DNA of 64,000 bases from Flagellimonas flava. GTDB lineage: Bacteria; Bacteroidota; Bacteroidia; Flavobacteriales; Flavobacteriaceae. The notes beneath the pieces are model-generated. The model had not been told where the DNA came from and ran no database searches. It saw only the letters and a program-made list of their open reading frames with translations. The position numbers and the translations under genes are program-made. This document shows, piece after piece, positions 25,471-34,378 of the stretch; within the stretch, counting starts at the first letter, position 1; every line of letters starts with the position of its first letter. The DNA lies in NCBI RefSeq assembly GCF_900129665.1, contig NZ_FQWL01000001.1:186001-250000 (forward strand), read 5' to 3'.

Positions 25471-26128
25471 TCAACAGCCAGAACATAAAAACCAACTCCC
25501 CAAAAAAGGTAAAGAACAAAATGTCCAAATTGGTTTCCGGACTTATAAAGGCCCCCAGGGTATGGATCACATACCCAAAACCGGCAATTAAGAGCAATAT
25601 CCCAAAAACTTTTGGTACATAGCTGGCCTTGAGCACCAAGTACCCCAATAAAACGAGGTACACGCCAAAGATCAATAATCCAAAAGACCATTCCAATCTA
25701 AAACTGTCCATATGCAATTGTATGGATTGTGCCAGTTGTACATCGGCACTCCCAGTATAGGCATGCACAAATGCCAACATCTTTACCAGATTGGCCAGGG
25801 CCACCAGGTACATGGCGGTATAGATCAGGCGGAACCAGGCCACCAGAAGCGAAAAATACCGCATTACCGGTTTTAAGAAGAGGTAGAGTGCCCAGGCCAC
25901 CACAATATCGCAGAGCAGGGTGATCAGGTGCAAAAAAATACTGGTGGTAAAAAGTAGTTTTTCCCGGCCGATGTTCTCCGCCGTTTCCAACGCATCACCT
26001 GCTATTAGTTTTGGAAAAATATGAAATTCGGCAAAGGGCACGGTAAAGGTCATGAGCAAGAGGCCCAATCCGGCAATTAGGGCGGCATTGCCCAAAGTCA
26101 TTGTTTTTTTGGAGGTTGAAGTATCCAT
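25433..26128 (-). CDS. DUF4386 family membrane protein
   Basis: From ATG 26128 (MDTSTSKKTMTLGN) the product is 231 residues; a TTG at 26179 would add 17. It has six hydrophobic helices, with the DUF4386 features GLGLLLMTFTVPFAEF, LLCDIVVAWALYLFLKPV, AWFRLIYTAMYLVALANL, and LGYLVLKASYVPKVFGILLLIAGFGY. The family is common in bacteria with unknown function. It lies 53 bp downstream of purA's stop on the same strand, and its 3-prime end overlaps the small plus-strand frame. Confidence 0.85.
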   Translation of the reverse strand: MDTSTSKKTMTLGNAALIAGLGLLLMTFTVPFAEFHIFPKLIAGDALETAENIGREKLLFTTSIFLHLITLLCDIVVAWALYLFLKPVMRYFSLLVAWFRLIYTAMYLVALANLVKMLAFVHAYTGSADVQLAQSIQLHMDSFRLEWSFGLLIFGVYLVLLGYLVLKASYVPKVFGILLLIAGFGYVIHTLGAFISPETNLDILFFTFFGELVFMFWLLIKGRKLRETIPV

Positions 26129-26181
26129 GGTGTCCAGTTTTAGGTTAAGACTGATCACTATGGAAAATGTTACATGCAATC

Positions 26182-27450
26182 CTATCTATGAATGGTCTGC
26201 ACGCGATCAGGCCCAACCGAAACAATCTTAATGGGCACGTTCAGTTCCTTTTCCAGAAAAGCGATATAGTCGTTCAGGGCAGGAGGGAGGTCTGCTGCCT
26301 TGGTCAATTGCGTCAAATCCTTGGCCCAGCCCTTCATTTCGGTATATACGGGGGTGACGTTCTCACTTTCTATGTTGTATGGAAGGTGCTGAATTTCTTC
26401 GCCTTTGTATTTGTATGCGGTACACACTTTTAGAGTTTTAAAACCGCTCAATACATCCGCTTTCATCATCATCAGTTCGGTTACCCCGTTAATTTGCACA
26501 GCATATTTTAAAGCTACCAAATCCAGCCAGCCACATCTACGGGGTCTTCCCGTGGTAGCACCAAATTCGTTGCCCACACGGCCCATGGTCTCTCCATCCT
26601 TGTCAAACAGCTCGGTAGGGAAGGGGCCACTGCCCACACGGGTGGTATAGGCCTTGAAAATTCCCAGTACACGTCCAATTTTGTTGGGTGCCACACCCAA
26701 TCCGGTACAGGCACCAGCTGCCGTAGTGTTGCTGGAAGTGACAAAGGGATACGTTCCAAAATCAATGTCCAACAGGGAGCCTTGGGCACCCTCGGCCAAA
26801 ATCTTTTTGCCTTCATCCTGCGCCTTGAAGATAAACTCTTCGCTGTCTATAAAACGCAGTTTCTTCAAGGTTTCCACACCTTCGTAGAACTCTGCTTCCA
26901 ACTCGGCCAGATCGTATTGGATGTCCACATTGTAGAATCCTATCATGGCCTCGTGCTTATCGGCAAGGGTTCGGTATTTCTTTTTCCAGGTATCAAACTC
27001 CAAATCTCCAACGCGCATACCGTTACGGCCGGTTTTATCCATATAGGTTGGCCCAATGCCCTTAAGGGTAGAACCAATCTTCGCCTTTCCCTTGGCGGTT
27101 TCGGAGGCGGCATCCAACAAACGATGGGTAGGAAGGATCAAATGTGCCTTTCTGGAGATAAATAGCTTGGATAGAATATCGATATTGAACTTGTCAAGAT
27201 TGTCCAGCTCCTTTTTAAAGATGACCGGGTCGATCACCACGCCATTTCCAACAATGTTGATGGCGTTTTTATGGAAAATCCCGGACGGAATGGTATGCAA
27301 AACATGCTTTATCCCATCAAATTCCAAGGTGTGCCCGGCGTTGGGACCTCCTTGAAAACGGGCTATAATATCATAATCTTTGGTAAGTACATCAACAATC
27401 TTTCCCTTTCCCTCGTCTCCCCACTGGAGTCCAAGCAATAAATCTACCAT
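26182..27450 (-). CDS. purA: adenylosuccinate synthase
   Basis: The 422-residue enzyme makes adenylosuccinate from IMP, aspartate and GTP, the first committed step to AMP. Features are GLQWGDEGKGKIVD at the start (P-loop-like GTP site, catalytic D and the following histidine in GPNAGHTL), KIGSTLKGIGPTY (IMP site), AEGAQGSLLDIDFGTYPFVTSSNTTAAGACTG, and RPRRCGWLDLVAL. Length matches the family. The gene follows fur with 12 bp between, so the two are co-transcribed. Confidence 0.97.
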   Translation of the reverse strand: MVDLLLGLQWGDEGKGKIVDVLTKDYDIIARFQGGPNAGHTLEFDGIKHVLHTIPSGIFHKNAINIVGNGVVIDPVIFKKELDNLDKFNIDILSKLFISRKAHLILPTHRLLDAASETAKGKAKIGSTLKGIGPTYMDKTGRNGMRVGDLEFDTWKKKYRTLADKHEAMIGFYNVDIQYDLAELEAEFYEGVETLKKLRFIDSEEFIFKAQDEGKKILAEGAQGSLLDIDFGTYPFVTSSNTTAAGACTGLGVAPNKIGRVLGIFKAYTTRVGSGPFPTELFDKDGETMGRVGNEFGATTGRPRRCGWLDLVALKYAVQINGVTELMMMKADVLSGFKTLKVCTAYKYKGEEIQHLPYNIESENVTPVYTEMKGWAKDLTQLTKAADLPPALNDYIAFLEKELNVPIKIVSVGPDRVQTIHR

Positions 27451-27462
27451 GAAGTGTGTTGG

Positions 27463-27918
27463 TTATTCGGTTAGGTTTTCTTCTTTGTTACGGGTTCCGT
27501 AAAAGTAAAGTGAGTGGTTACTGATCTTAATATCAAAAACCTCCTCAATGGTTTTTTTGATGGATTGGATGCGAGGGTCACAAAACTCTACCACCTCTCC
27601 AGTGTCCGTTAGGATCACATGATCGTGCTGGCGGTCAAAATAGGACTTTTCATATTGCGCCTGGTTCTTCCCAAACTGGTGTTTACGAACCAACTTGCAA
27701 TCCAACAAAAGTTCAATGGTGTTGTACAAAGTGGCCCGGCTTACACGGTAGTTTTTTGTCTTCATTTTAATGTAGAGGGATTCCACATCAAAATGGTCAT
27801 CACTTTCATAGATTTCCTGAAGAATAGCGTAGCGTTCCGGGGTTTTTCTATGCCCTTTTTCTTCTAAAAAGGAAGTGAACACATTCTTTACAATTTCCTG
27901 ATTTTTGTCGTTGCCCAT
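27463..27918 (-). CDS. Fur-family metal-responsive regulator
   Basis: The 151-residue protein has a winged-helix domain ([53 protein letters not shown]) and a dimerisation domain with [19 protein letters not shown] and [11 protein letters not shown]. The histidine and glutamate ligands of the regulatory site appear kept, but neither CxxC structural-zinc motif is present; the only cysteines are single. It probably senses iron, zinc, manganese or peroxide; the cofactor cannot be told. It leads purA and has a TACCTTTG box 24 nt before its start. Confidence 0.88.
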   Translation of the reverse strand: MGNDKNQEIVKNVFTSFLEEKGHRKTPERYAILQEIYESDDHFDVESLYIKMKTKNYRVSRATLYNTIELLLDCKLVRKHQFGKNQAQYEKSYFDRQHDHVILTDTGEVVEFCDPRIQSIKKTIEEVFDIKISNHSLYFYGTRNKEENLTE

Positions 27919-27941
27919 AGCTTCTCACCAATGCTAAAGGA

Positions 27942-27949
27942 CAAAGGTA
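27942..27949 (-). promoter_or_regulatory. candidate -7 box for the fur-purA unit
   Basis: TACCTTTG on the minus strand fits TAnnTTTG and lies 24 nt before the fur start. No TTG is found at normal spacing. Confidence 0.4.
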
Positions 27950-27959
27950 CAGCTAAAAA

Positions 27960-30164
27960 TTAAATTCTGGATACTTTGTCAATACCCTCCACCTGCTTTA
28001 AATGGTTGATGAGTTTTTTGAGGATGCTGTTGTTTTTGACGACCAAGGTGATTTTACCTGAAAATGTGCCGCCGTCCGCGCTAAAGTTGAGGTTCCGCAT
28101 GTTCACATGAAGGTTATCAGAGATGATGTTGGTAATCTCGTTCACCAAACCCATATTGTCTATCCCGGTAATCTGGATGTCCGCGGAGAACACCTCTTGG
28201 GTGGAATCTATCCACTTGGCACTCATGATACGGTAGGCATAATTGGACTGCAAGGAAATGGCATTGGGGCAATTTTTGGTATGCACCTTGATCCCATCGT
28301 TGACGCTTACAAACCCAAAAACGTCGTCCCCGGGAATAGGATTACAACATTGCGAGAGTTTGTAGGTCAATTTTTCCTCTTCCTTTCCAAATACGAGCAT
28401 GTCATATTTGGTGGTGATCTCATCCTTGTCCACATCCTTGGGAGCGGGGTTTCTTCTAATTTTATTCTTGAAGAAATTCAGGAAGGCGTTATGGTATGAA
28501 GAGGCAAAATCCTTGATTTTCTCATTGTCGATGACCCCAATACCTACCCGGTAAAACAGGTCCAGACTTGTTTTTAGTTTGAAGTAGGTTACCAGCTTAT
28601 TTACGGTATCCTCGTTCAAGGTGATTTTCTGGGATTTTAGCTTTCTTCGCAGAATTTCCTTCCCGTCTGAGGCAATGCTCTTTTTCTCCTCGCTAAGGGA
28701 GGATTTGATTTTGGCCCTTGCCCGCGCCGTTTGGGCATAGTCCAACCAGCTTTGATTGGGTTTGGCACTTTCCGAGGTAATAATTTCTACCTGATCGCCG
28801 CTCTGCAGCATGGAGCCTAAGGGAACCAATTTCCCATTGACCCTGGCGCCACGGGTCTTCATGCCCACCTCGGTATGGATGTGAAAGGCAAAATCTAAGG
28901 GTGTGGAGCCCTTTGGCATGGATTTAAGGTCTCCTTTGGGCGTAAACACAAATATTTCTTTGGAGTAGAGGTTCAGTTTAAACTCCTCCACAAAATCCAC
29001 GGCATTTCCATTGGAAGTCTCAAGGGCCTCTTGCAATCGGTTCAACCACTCCTCAATACCTTGTTCCTTTTGTTCGCCGTGCTTGTATTTAAAATGGGCC
29101 GCATAACCCTTCTCCGCAATCTCGTGCATGCGCTCACTTCTAATCTGGACTTCCACCCATTTTCCCTTGGGACCCATTACGGTGATATGGAGTGCTTCGT
29201 ACCCTGTTGATTTGGGTGAGGTGATCCAATCTCTTAGCCGAATGGGGTTTGGGGTGAAATGATCGGTAACAATGGAATAGATTTTCCAAGCCAGGAACTT
29301 TTCGTTCTTTCGGTCCGATTTATAGATGATACGGATGGCAAACTTGTCATACACCTCATCAAAGGCCACATTCTGTGCCTTCATCTTCCTTCGGATGGAA
29401 AAAATGGACTTCATCCGACCCTTGATATCATAGTTGAGTCCCTCCTTGTCCAACGAATTTCGGATGATATTGGAGAAATCCTCAATATAGGTCAATTGTT
29501 CCTCCTCCGTATCCTCAATTTTGGCCTGAATGTCTTGGTACACCTCGGGTTCGGTATATTTTAAACTGAGGTCCTCCAGATGTGTTTTAATATTGTAAAG
29601 CCCTATTCTGTGCGCCAGAGGGGCATAAATGTATAGTGTTTCGGAAGCGATTTTTACCTGCTTGTGCTCCGGCATGGCATCCATGGTGAGCATATTGTGG
29701 TAGCGATCCGCAATTTTAATGATGATGACCCGGACATCGTCATGTAAGGTCAAGAGCATTTTTCTAAAGTTCTCCGCCTGCTGACTAATGTCCTTGTCTT
29801 TTTTTAAGTGGGCGATTTTCGTAAGGCCGTCCACGATACGGGCAACTGTTTCCCCGAACATGCGCTCTATATCGTCAAGTGTGTACGAAGTATCCTCAAC
29901 CACATCATGGAGCAGGGCAGAAGCAATGGAAACGGCGTCCAAGCCAATTTTGGAAGCTACGATCTTGGCTACGGCAATAGGGTGAAAGATATAGGCCTCT
30001 CCAGACTTTCGCCGTTGGTCCTTATGCGCATCTACGGCCACGTCAAAAGCAGAACGTATCAACTTCTTGTCCTCATCGGTCAAGGTTTGATAGCTGATAC
30101 GAAGCAATTCTTTGTACTGCTTCGCAATCTCCTTGTTCTCTTTTTCAATAGCAGCCTCCGTCAT
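27960..30164 (-). CDS. bifunctional (p)ppGpp synthetase/hydrolase (Rel)
   Basis: The 734-residue protein has all domains of the long RelA/SpoT homologues. The HD hydrolase is at about 40-200 with H86-D87 and E90-D91 in LLHDVVEDT. The synthetase is at about 235-350, with Y272-D273 in VYDKFAIRII, RLRD at 309-312 and EVQIR at 338-342. A TGS domain lies at about 398-457 and a C-terminal ACT domain at about 655-734. RLRD is of the basic RxKD class found in bifunctional Rel, not the acidic ExDD of RelA. It controls the stringent response. The fur gene follows at 41 bp. Confidence 0.95.
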   Translation of the reverse strand: MTEAAIEKENKEIAKQYKELLRISYQTLTDEDKKLIRSAFDVAVDAHKDQRRKSGEAYIFHPIAVAKIVASKIGLDAVSIASALLHDVVEDTSYTLDDIERMFGETVARIVDGLTKIAHLKKDKDISQQAENFRKMLLTLHDDVRVIIIKIADRYHNMLTMDAMPEHKQVKIASETLYIYAPLAHRIGLYNIKTHLEDLSLKYTEPEVYQDIQAKIEDTEEEQLTYIEDFSNIIRNSLDKEGLNYDIKGRMKSIFSIRRKMKAQNVAFDEVYDKFAIRIIYKSDRKNEKFLAWKIYSIVTDHFTPNPIRLRDWITSPKSTGYEALHITVMGPKGKWVEVQIRSERMHEIAEKGYAAHFKYKHGEQKEQGIEEWLNRLQEALETSNGNAVDFVEEFKLNLYSKEIFVFTPKGDLKSMPKGSTPLDFAFHIHTEVGMKTRGARVNGKLVPLGSMLQSGDQVEIITSESAKPNQSWLDYAQTARARAKIKSSLSEEKKSIASDGKEILRRKLKSQKITLNEDTVNKLVTYFKLKTSLDLFYRVGIGVIDNEKIKDFASSYHNAFLNFFKNKIRRNPAPKDVDKDEITTKYDMLVFGKEEEKLTYKLSQCCNPIPGDDVFGFVSVNDGIKVHTKNCPNAISLQSNYAYRIMSAKWIDSTQEVFSADIQITGIDNMGLVNEITNIISDNLHVNMRNLNFSADGGTFSGKITLVVKNNSILKKLINHLKQVEGIDKVSRI

Positions 30165-30208
30165 AGTATATTAAAGTTACCACAATCTTTATAGCTAACC
30201 AACAAAAA

Positions 30209-31441
30209 TTATGCCTTTAAATTTCTAATGCGCTCAACCAGAGGAGGGTGGGAGTAGTGCACAAACACGTAGGCGGGGTGGGGCGTGAGGTTGCTGAGAT
30301 TGTTCTTGGAGAGCTTTTTTAAGGAGGTCACCAAGGGAGTGGCGGCGAATGTCTTTTTGGCATAGTCGTCGGCTTGAAACTCAAACTTTCGTGACAGATA
30401 GTTCATGGCCAATCCCGTAATTTCGGAAATCGGGCTGTACAGCAGGGCAAAACCTACCAAGCCGGCATGAAAACTGGGTATGGATACACCAATGGCAAGG
30501 GAAATATCAGGATTGTTTATAAATAATGCCAGCACATATAGTGTAAGGCCTGTTAGAGCCAATGAGACCATCAGGTTGAAAATGATATGTTTTCTTTTGT
30601 AATGCCCCACTTCATGGGCCAACACTGCAACTATTTCTTCTTCACTTAAGTCATTGATCAAGGTGTCGAACAAAGTGATTCGCTTTTCCTTTCCGAACCC
30701 GGAAAAATAGGCATTGGCCTTGGTGGACCGTTTAGATCCATCGATCACAAAAATGTTTTTGAGCTCAAACCCAACCTTTTTCGCGTAGCTTTCAATGGCA
30801 TCTTTTAAAGATCCTTCAGTTAGGGGTGTCTGTTTGTTAAAAAGAGGGACTATCAGTCTGCTGTAAAAAAGGTTCATAAAGAGCACCACCCCACCGATCA
30901 ACATCCAGGTATAGATCCAAAAATTGGGCCCGGTCCACTGGTAAAAAAGAATGAAAAGTGAAAGTACACCTCCACCAAAAACCAAAGTTAGGATTGCGGC
31001 TTTCAATTTATCCAGAAAAAACAGTTTTTTACTGGTTTTGTTGAAACCATAGCGTTCTTCTATTACAAAGGTGTGGTAATAAGAGAATGGAAGACCTATA
31101 ATACTGCTACCAAGCAAAATGAGCCCGAAGAATATGAGGGCCATTAAAATGATATCATCGGTCAAGGAACGGGTGAACTGGTCTACCCATTCAAAACCAC
31201 CTAACCAAAGAAAGGATAGTGTGGCAACCAAAGAGAATCCATCGGAGAACGCCCCGAATCTATAGTTGGTCCTTTTGTATTGCTGCGATTTTTGGTATTC
31301 GTTGTCGTCAAAAATATCCGAAAGTTCTTCTGGAACCTTAGAGGCAAAACGCTTGGCATTCAGCAATTCCAAAAGTTGGTGAATAAGATACTGAATCACC
31401 AAAATACCAATAATAACATAGAACAGGGTAGTTTTTTCCAT
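30209..31441 (-). CDS. M48 family membrane metalloprotease (Ste24/CAAX type)
   Basis: The 410-residue protein has several membrane helices and the zinc site HEVGH in VAVLAHEVGHYKRKH, with the third ligand in the downstream EFQADDYA segment. The order matches Ste24-type endopeptidases (M48A), and the hallmarks FVIDGSKRSTKANAYFSGFGK and SRKFEFQADDYAKK are of that group. It acts in the inner membrane on short membrane or prenylated-like substrates; the bacterial target is unknown. It follows Rel closely (44 bp) on the same strand and precedes the SPOUT gene's stop by 3 bp. Confidence 0.9.
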   Translation of the reverse strand: MEKTTLFYVIIGILVIQYLIHQLLELLNAKRFASKVPEELSDIFDDNEYQKSQQYKRTNYRFGAFSDGFSLVATLSFLWLGGFEWVDQFTRSLTDDIILMALIFFGLILLGSSIIGLPFSYYHTFVIEERYGFNKTSKKLFFLDKLKAAILTLVFGGGVLSLFILFYQWTGPNFWIYTWMLIGGVVLFMNLFYSRLIVPLFNKQTPLTEGSLKDAIESYAKKVGFELKNIFVIDGSKRSTKANAYFSGFGKEKRITLFDTLINDLSEEEIVAVLAHEVGHYKRKHIIFNLMVSLALTGLTLYVLALFINNPDISLAIGVSIPSFHAGLVGFALLYSPISEITGLAMNYLSRKFEFQADDYAKKTFAATPLVTSLKKLSKNNLSNLTPHPAYVFVHYSHPPLVERIRNLKA

Positions 31442-31444
31442 AGG

Positions 31445-32251
31445 CTAGAATCCGCGTTGGCGCTTCGCTTCAAATATAAGTATTGCCGCCGATACCGATA
31501 CGTTCATGGAATCAATTTCACCTTGCATCGGAATAATGATGTTTTGGTCGGAATTCTGCAGCCAATTTTCGGATAAGCCTGTGGCCTCCGTTCCTACCAC
31601 AATGGCAGAGGATCCCTTGAAATCACACTCGGCATAACTTTCGGAAGCTGTGAGCGCAGCAGCATATATATTAATTTGTTGTTGTTTGAGGTACGCAATA
31701 ATCTCTTCAGTGGTTCCCGTTCCAATTTGGGTTGTGAACACACAGCCAACACTGGACCTAATGATATTTGGATTGTACAAATCGGTTTTTGGGTTGGCAA
31801 TAATCACTGCATCCAAGGCCGCGGCATCCGCAGTACGGAGCAGCGCTCCTATGTTACCTGGTTTCTCTGGAGCCTCGGCCACCAAAATCAGTGGTTCCCT
31901 ATTTTTGAACCGAAGCTTTCCCAAAGCGTGGTCTTTTCCACCAATCAAAGCAAGTACACCTTCGGTGGTTCCCCGGTGCGCTACTTTTTCATACACATTT
32001 CGCGACAAGCTAATGTATTCTGGACTTTGGTCCTTTGTAGTAAACAATTCGGGATTCCCTTCAAAGATTTCGGGACAGAAAAGAAGTGTTTCAATACTAT
32101 AGCCTCCTTTTTGGGCCAACTCAATTTCCCGGAGCCCTTCAGCTACAAAAACACCTTGTTTTTTGCGCTCCCTTGACTTTTCCTTCAAAAGAAGTATGCG
32201 CTTGATCAAAGGGTTTTGTGCGCTGCTAATGGATTTGTGTTCCTTCACCAC
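31445..32251 (-). CDS. SPOUT (TrmH-type) rRNA methyltransferase
   Basis: The 268-residue protein has an N-terminal substrate-binding unit (SAQNPLIKRILLLKEKSRERKKQGVFVAEGLREIELA). The SPOUT domain carries motif 1 (VAEAPEKPGNIGALLRTADAAALDAVII), motif 2 (VVGTEATGLSE) and motif 3 (IPMQGEIDSMNVSVSAAILIFEA). This is the TrmH/RlmB group, which makes 2-prime-O-methylribose in rRNA or tRNA. The exact nucleotide is unknown. The start is GTG at 32251 or 32248. The M48 gene follows at 3 bp, so these are one operon. Confidence 0.9.
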   Translation of the reverse strand: MVKEHKSISSAQNPLIKRILLLKEKSRERKKQGVFVAEGLREIELAQKGGYSIETLLFCPEIFEGNPELFTTKDQSPEYISLSRNVYEKVAHRGTTEGVLALIGGKDHALGKLRFKNREPLILVAEAPEKPGNIGALLRTADAAALDAVIIANPKTDLYNPNIIRSSVGCVFTTQIGTGTTEEIIAYLKQQQINIYAAALTASESYAECDFKGSSAIVVGTEATGLSENWLQNSDQNIIIPMQGEIDSMNVSVSAAILIFEAKRQRGF

Positions 32252-32320
32252 ACAAAAATACGTATTCTTGTAATCTGCCCATCCAGTTTCCGACGAAGTT
32301 GGTGATTAACCACTAAGAAA

Positions 32321-33139
32321 ATGAAAAAAGCTCTTATTGTATCGATGATCATGGTCATCGCTGCTTGCAAAACCAGCACAAAGAAAGAAGAATCTCAAGT
32401 AGAAATTCCTGTTGAGCCAGAGGTAGTATCTGCCAATTATCCAGAATTATTGGAAGGTGTTTTTGAAGCCCATGGCGGGTTGGAAACTTGGAAAGTGAAG
32501 AGAACCTTGGTCTACGACCTTCCCAAGAAAGATATTACCGAAACCCATACCATTGACCTTTGGTCGCGAAAAGATAAAGTGGAAACCGATTCTTTTTCAA
32601 TGGGAACAGATGGTTCGGATGTTTGGTTGTTGGATGCTGAAGGCAATTATCAAGGTGACCCTGTTTTTTACCATAATTTGATGTTCTACTTTTATGCCAT
32701 GCCTTTTGTATTGGCCGATGATGGCATAGTATATAGTGCTGCAGAGGATTTGGAATATGAAGGGGAAAGCTATCCGGGTATTCGAATCGCTTACGAGACA
32801 GGAGTGGGAACATCTCCCAAAGATGAATACTTTATCCATGTGGATTCAGAAACCGGTCAGATGGCTTGGTTGGGGTATACGGTTACGTATCGCACTGGCG
32901 AAATATCAGATATTGTGAAGTGGATTCGCTATGATGATTGGCAAACTGTTGATGGTCTCACACTACCAAAATCCATTACCTGGTATAATTATGACGGTCC
33001 TAAGATTTTGGATGCCCGTAGCAAGGTTTCTTTTGAAAATGTTGGCCTAAGCACGGTATCTAAGCCAGACGCTTTTTATGATAAGCCAGAAGGTGCGATA
33101 GTTGCGGAATCCAAAATGCCTGGTAGCGATAGTAAGTAA
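32321..33139 (+). CDS. exported lipoprotein, DUF6503-like
   Basis: The 272-residue protein has a lipoprotein signal (Cys16 in VIAACKTSTKK). The rest is a beta-rich body with LLEGVFEAHGGLETWKVKRTLVYDLP, DKVETDSFSMGTDGSDVWLLDAEGNY, YPGIRIAYETGVGTSPKDEYFIHVDSETGQMAWLGYTVTY, and GLTLPKSITWYNYDGPKI. This resembles the LolA/LppX-like half-barrel family labelled DUF6503. It may bind a lipid or lipoprotein, which is inference. It is a single plus-strand gene divergent from the SPOUT gene and convergent with the DUF3810 gene. Confidence 0.75.
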   Translation: MKKALIVSMIMVIAACKTSTKKEESQVEIPVEPEVVSANYPELLEGVFEAHGGLETWKVKRTLVYDLPKKDITETHTIDLWSRKDKVETDSFSMGTDGSDVWLLDAEGNYQGDPVFYHNLMFYFYAMPFVLADDGIVYSAAEDLEYEGESYPGIRIAYETGVGTSPKDEYFIHVDSETGQMAWLGYTVTYRTGEISDIVKWIRYDDWQTVDGLTLPKSITWYNYDGPKILDARSKVSFENVGLSTVSKPDAFYDKPEGAIVAESKMPGSDSK

Positions 33140-33162
33140 GAAAACTTTGGTCCGGAGCAAGT

Positions 33163-34230
33163 TTAGAACCCGTACTTTTCGTGGTAACTGATGAGCAGGC
33201 CCACAACGGAGTTATAGCTTTCTATACCCTCTTTTTGGTTGTTGACTTTGAGAAATGCATTGAAAATGGACTTGAATAAGGGTTCCAAAGGATTTTCATA
33301 TTGCTCCCAATAATCAGATACCTCCTTGTAGTTCTTTTTTACGCCGGGATGGAGATTCTTGACCAAGGCCTCAAATAAATCTGGGTCTAATCTCTTTAAA
33401 TCGGACAGGCAGTACCCAAGAGCATGGGAATAGGCGGTGTACTTAAAGTAGGGGTCCTCGTTTTTTGAGGTGACCAGAAACCCAATGAAATTTGTATCGT
33501 CCTCTGCAGAATAACCCAATTGATGACCTACCTCATGCCCGCTTACCGTGGGCATTCTATAAGCAGGTGCGCCGGTGTTTACTTGGGCCTCGTTGGAAAA
33601 AGGGTTGAGGTATCCGCCATAACCCATATAGCTTAAGGGAACTACAAATAATGAAGATTTGATACTGGAATGGTTATATTCAAGAAAAGGGTAATGTTGC
33701 TTTAAAGAATCATAGCCGGTTTCCGTTTTTTTGAATATCTCCTTCTTCGTGTAGGGAATCTTTACGGGCTCGCCAGGATTTTTAGTAATTTCCAATTGGT
33801 AGTAGTTGGAACGTTCTATCAGGTATTGACAAAATACAGACAATTCTTCTTTATGATATTTTTTTTCAATACCCAATTTCCAGGTAATGGGCTGACGGTA
33901 ATAATTCATGCCCCAAAGAAGATGAAAGAGAAAATAGACAATGGAAAGTACCACGACCAAATCCTTTAACAACAATAACGGCTTTTTCTTTATCGATTTC
34001 CACTTCCGATATAGATAGCGTGCCAGAAGAAGGGACAGCGCGAGATACATCAGGTCGCCCATGGAAAATGGAATCCAGCCAAAAAGAATCCGTAACAAGC
34101 TTGAAATTGGGGGATATATCCCTTCGCTATAGTATTTTTCAACAAGGTCGGGATAGCTCCCAATCCATTTTACCAGGACAATTTGTAGTGGTAAGGCCCA
34201 GGCAATAATTGTTTTTACTCTTGGTCGCAT
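33163..34230 (-). CDS. DUF3810 protein with HEVGH metalloprotease motif
   Basis: From ATG 34230 the product is 355 residues with two or three N-terminal membrane helices (IIAWALPLQIVLVKWIG, IPFSMGDLMYLALSLLLARYLY, LLKDLVVVLSIVYFLFHLLWGM). A large outer domain follows that holds MPTVSGHEVGHQLGYSAEDDTNF. The HEVGH motif with a downstream E/D suggests a zinc peptidase, typical of the DUF3810 family in Bacteroidota. No function is established. It is the only gene between the DUF6503-like protein and the PPIase fusion. Confidence 0.85.
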   Translation of the reverse strand: MRPRVKTIIAWALPLQIVLVKWIGSYPDLVEKYYSEGIYPPISSLLRILFGWIPFSMGDLMYLALSLLLARYLYRKWKSIKKKPLLLLKDLVVVLSIVYFLFHLLWGMNYYRQPITWKLGIEKKYHKEELSVFCQYLIERSNYYQLEITKNPGEPVKIPYTKKEIFKKTETGYDSLKQHYPFLEYNHSSIKSSLFVVPLSYMGYGGYLNPFSNEAQVNTGAPAYRMPTVSGHEVGHQLGYSAEDDTNFIGFLVTSKNEDPYFKYTAYSHALGYCLSDLKRLDPDLFEALVKNLHPGVKKNYKEVSDYWEQYENPLEPLFKSIFNAFLKVNNQKEGIESYNSVVGLLISYHEKYGF

Positions 34231-34324
34231 CAAAATTAAGTTGGATGAAACTCTGTTGCGCTAAACTACTCTATAAAATTTAGAAGCACCTTGCTTTTGC
34301 GACAGTCTTAACAAAGCTTTGGAT

Positions 34325-34357
34325 ACAAAAGAAGAGGCCGGGGATTTTGCCCGGCCT
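34325..34357 (-). terminator. intrinsic terminator after the PPIase fusion gene
   Basis: AGGCCGGG pairs perfectly with CCCGGCCT around a 7-nt loop, 22 bp after the stop on the minus strand. It is followed by a T-rich run (CTTCTTTTG). Confidence 0.7.
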
Positions 34358-34378
34358 ATGTCAAGTATTCGATTGCTG

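Noticed and set aside
28107..28499. 130-codon plus-strand frame inside the Rel gene
   Set aside because: It is an antisense shadow of a certain minus-strand gene and shows no domain.
32253..32260. TATTTTTG on the minus strand before the SPOUT methyltransferase gene
   Set aside because: Only 1 nt lies between the box and the GTG start, so it cannot serve this start as a normal promoter.
34231..34238. TAATTTTG on the minus strand before the DUF3810 gene
   Set aside because: It touches the start codon at 34230, so a transcript from it would begin inside the gene; AT-rich DNA gives many chance matches to TAnnTTTG.
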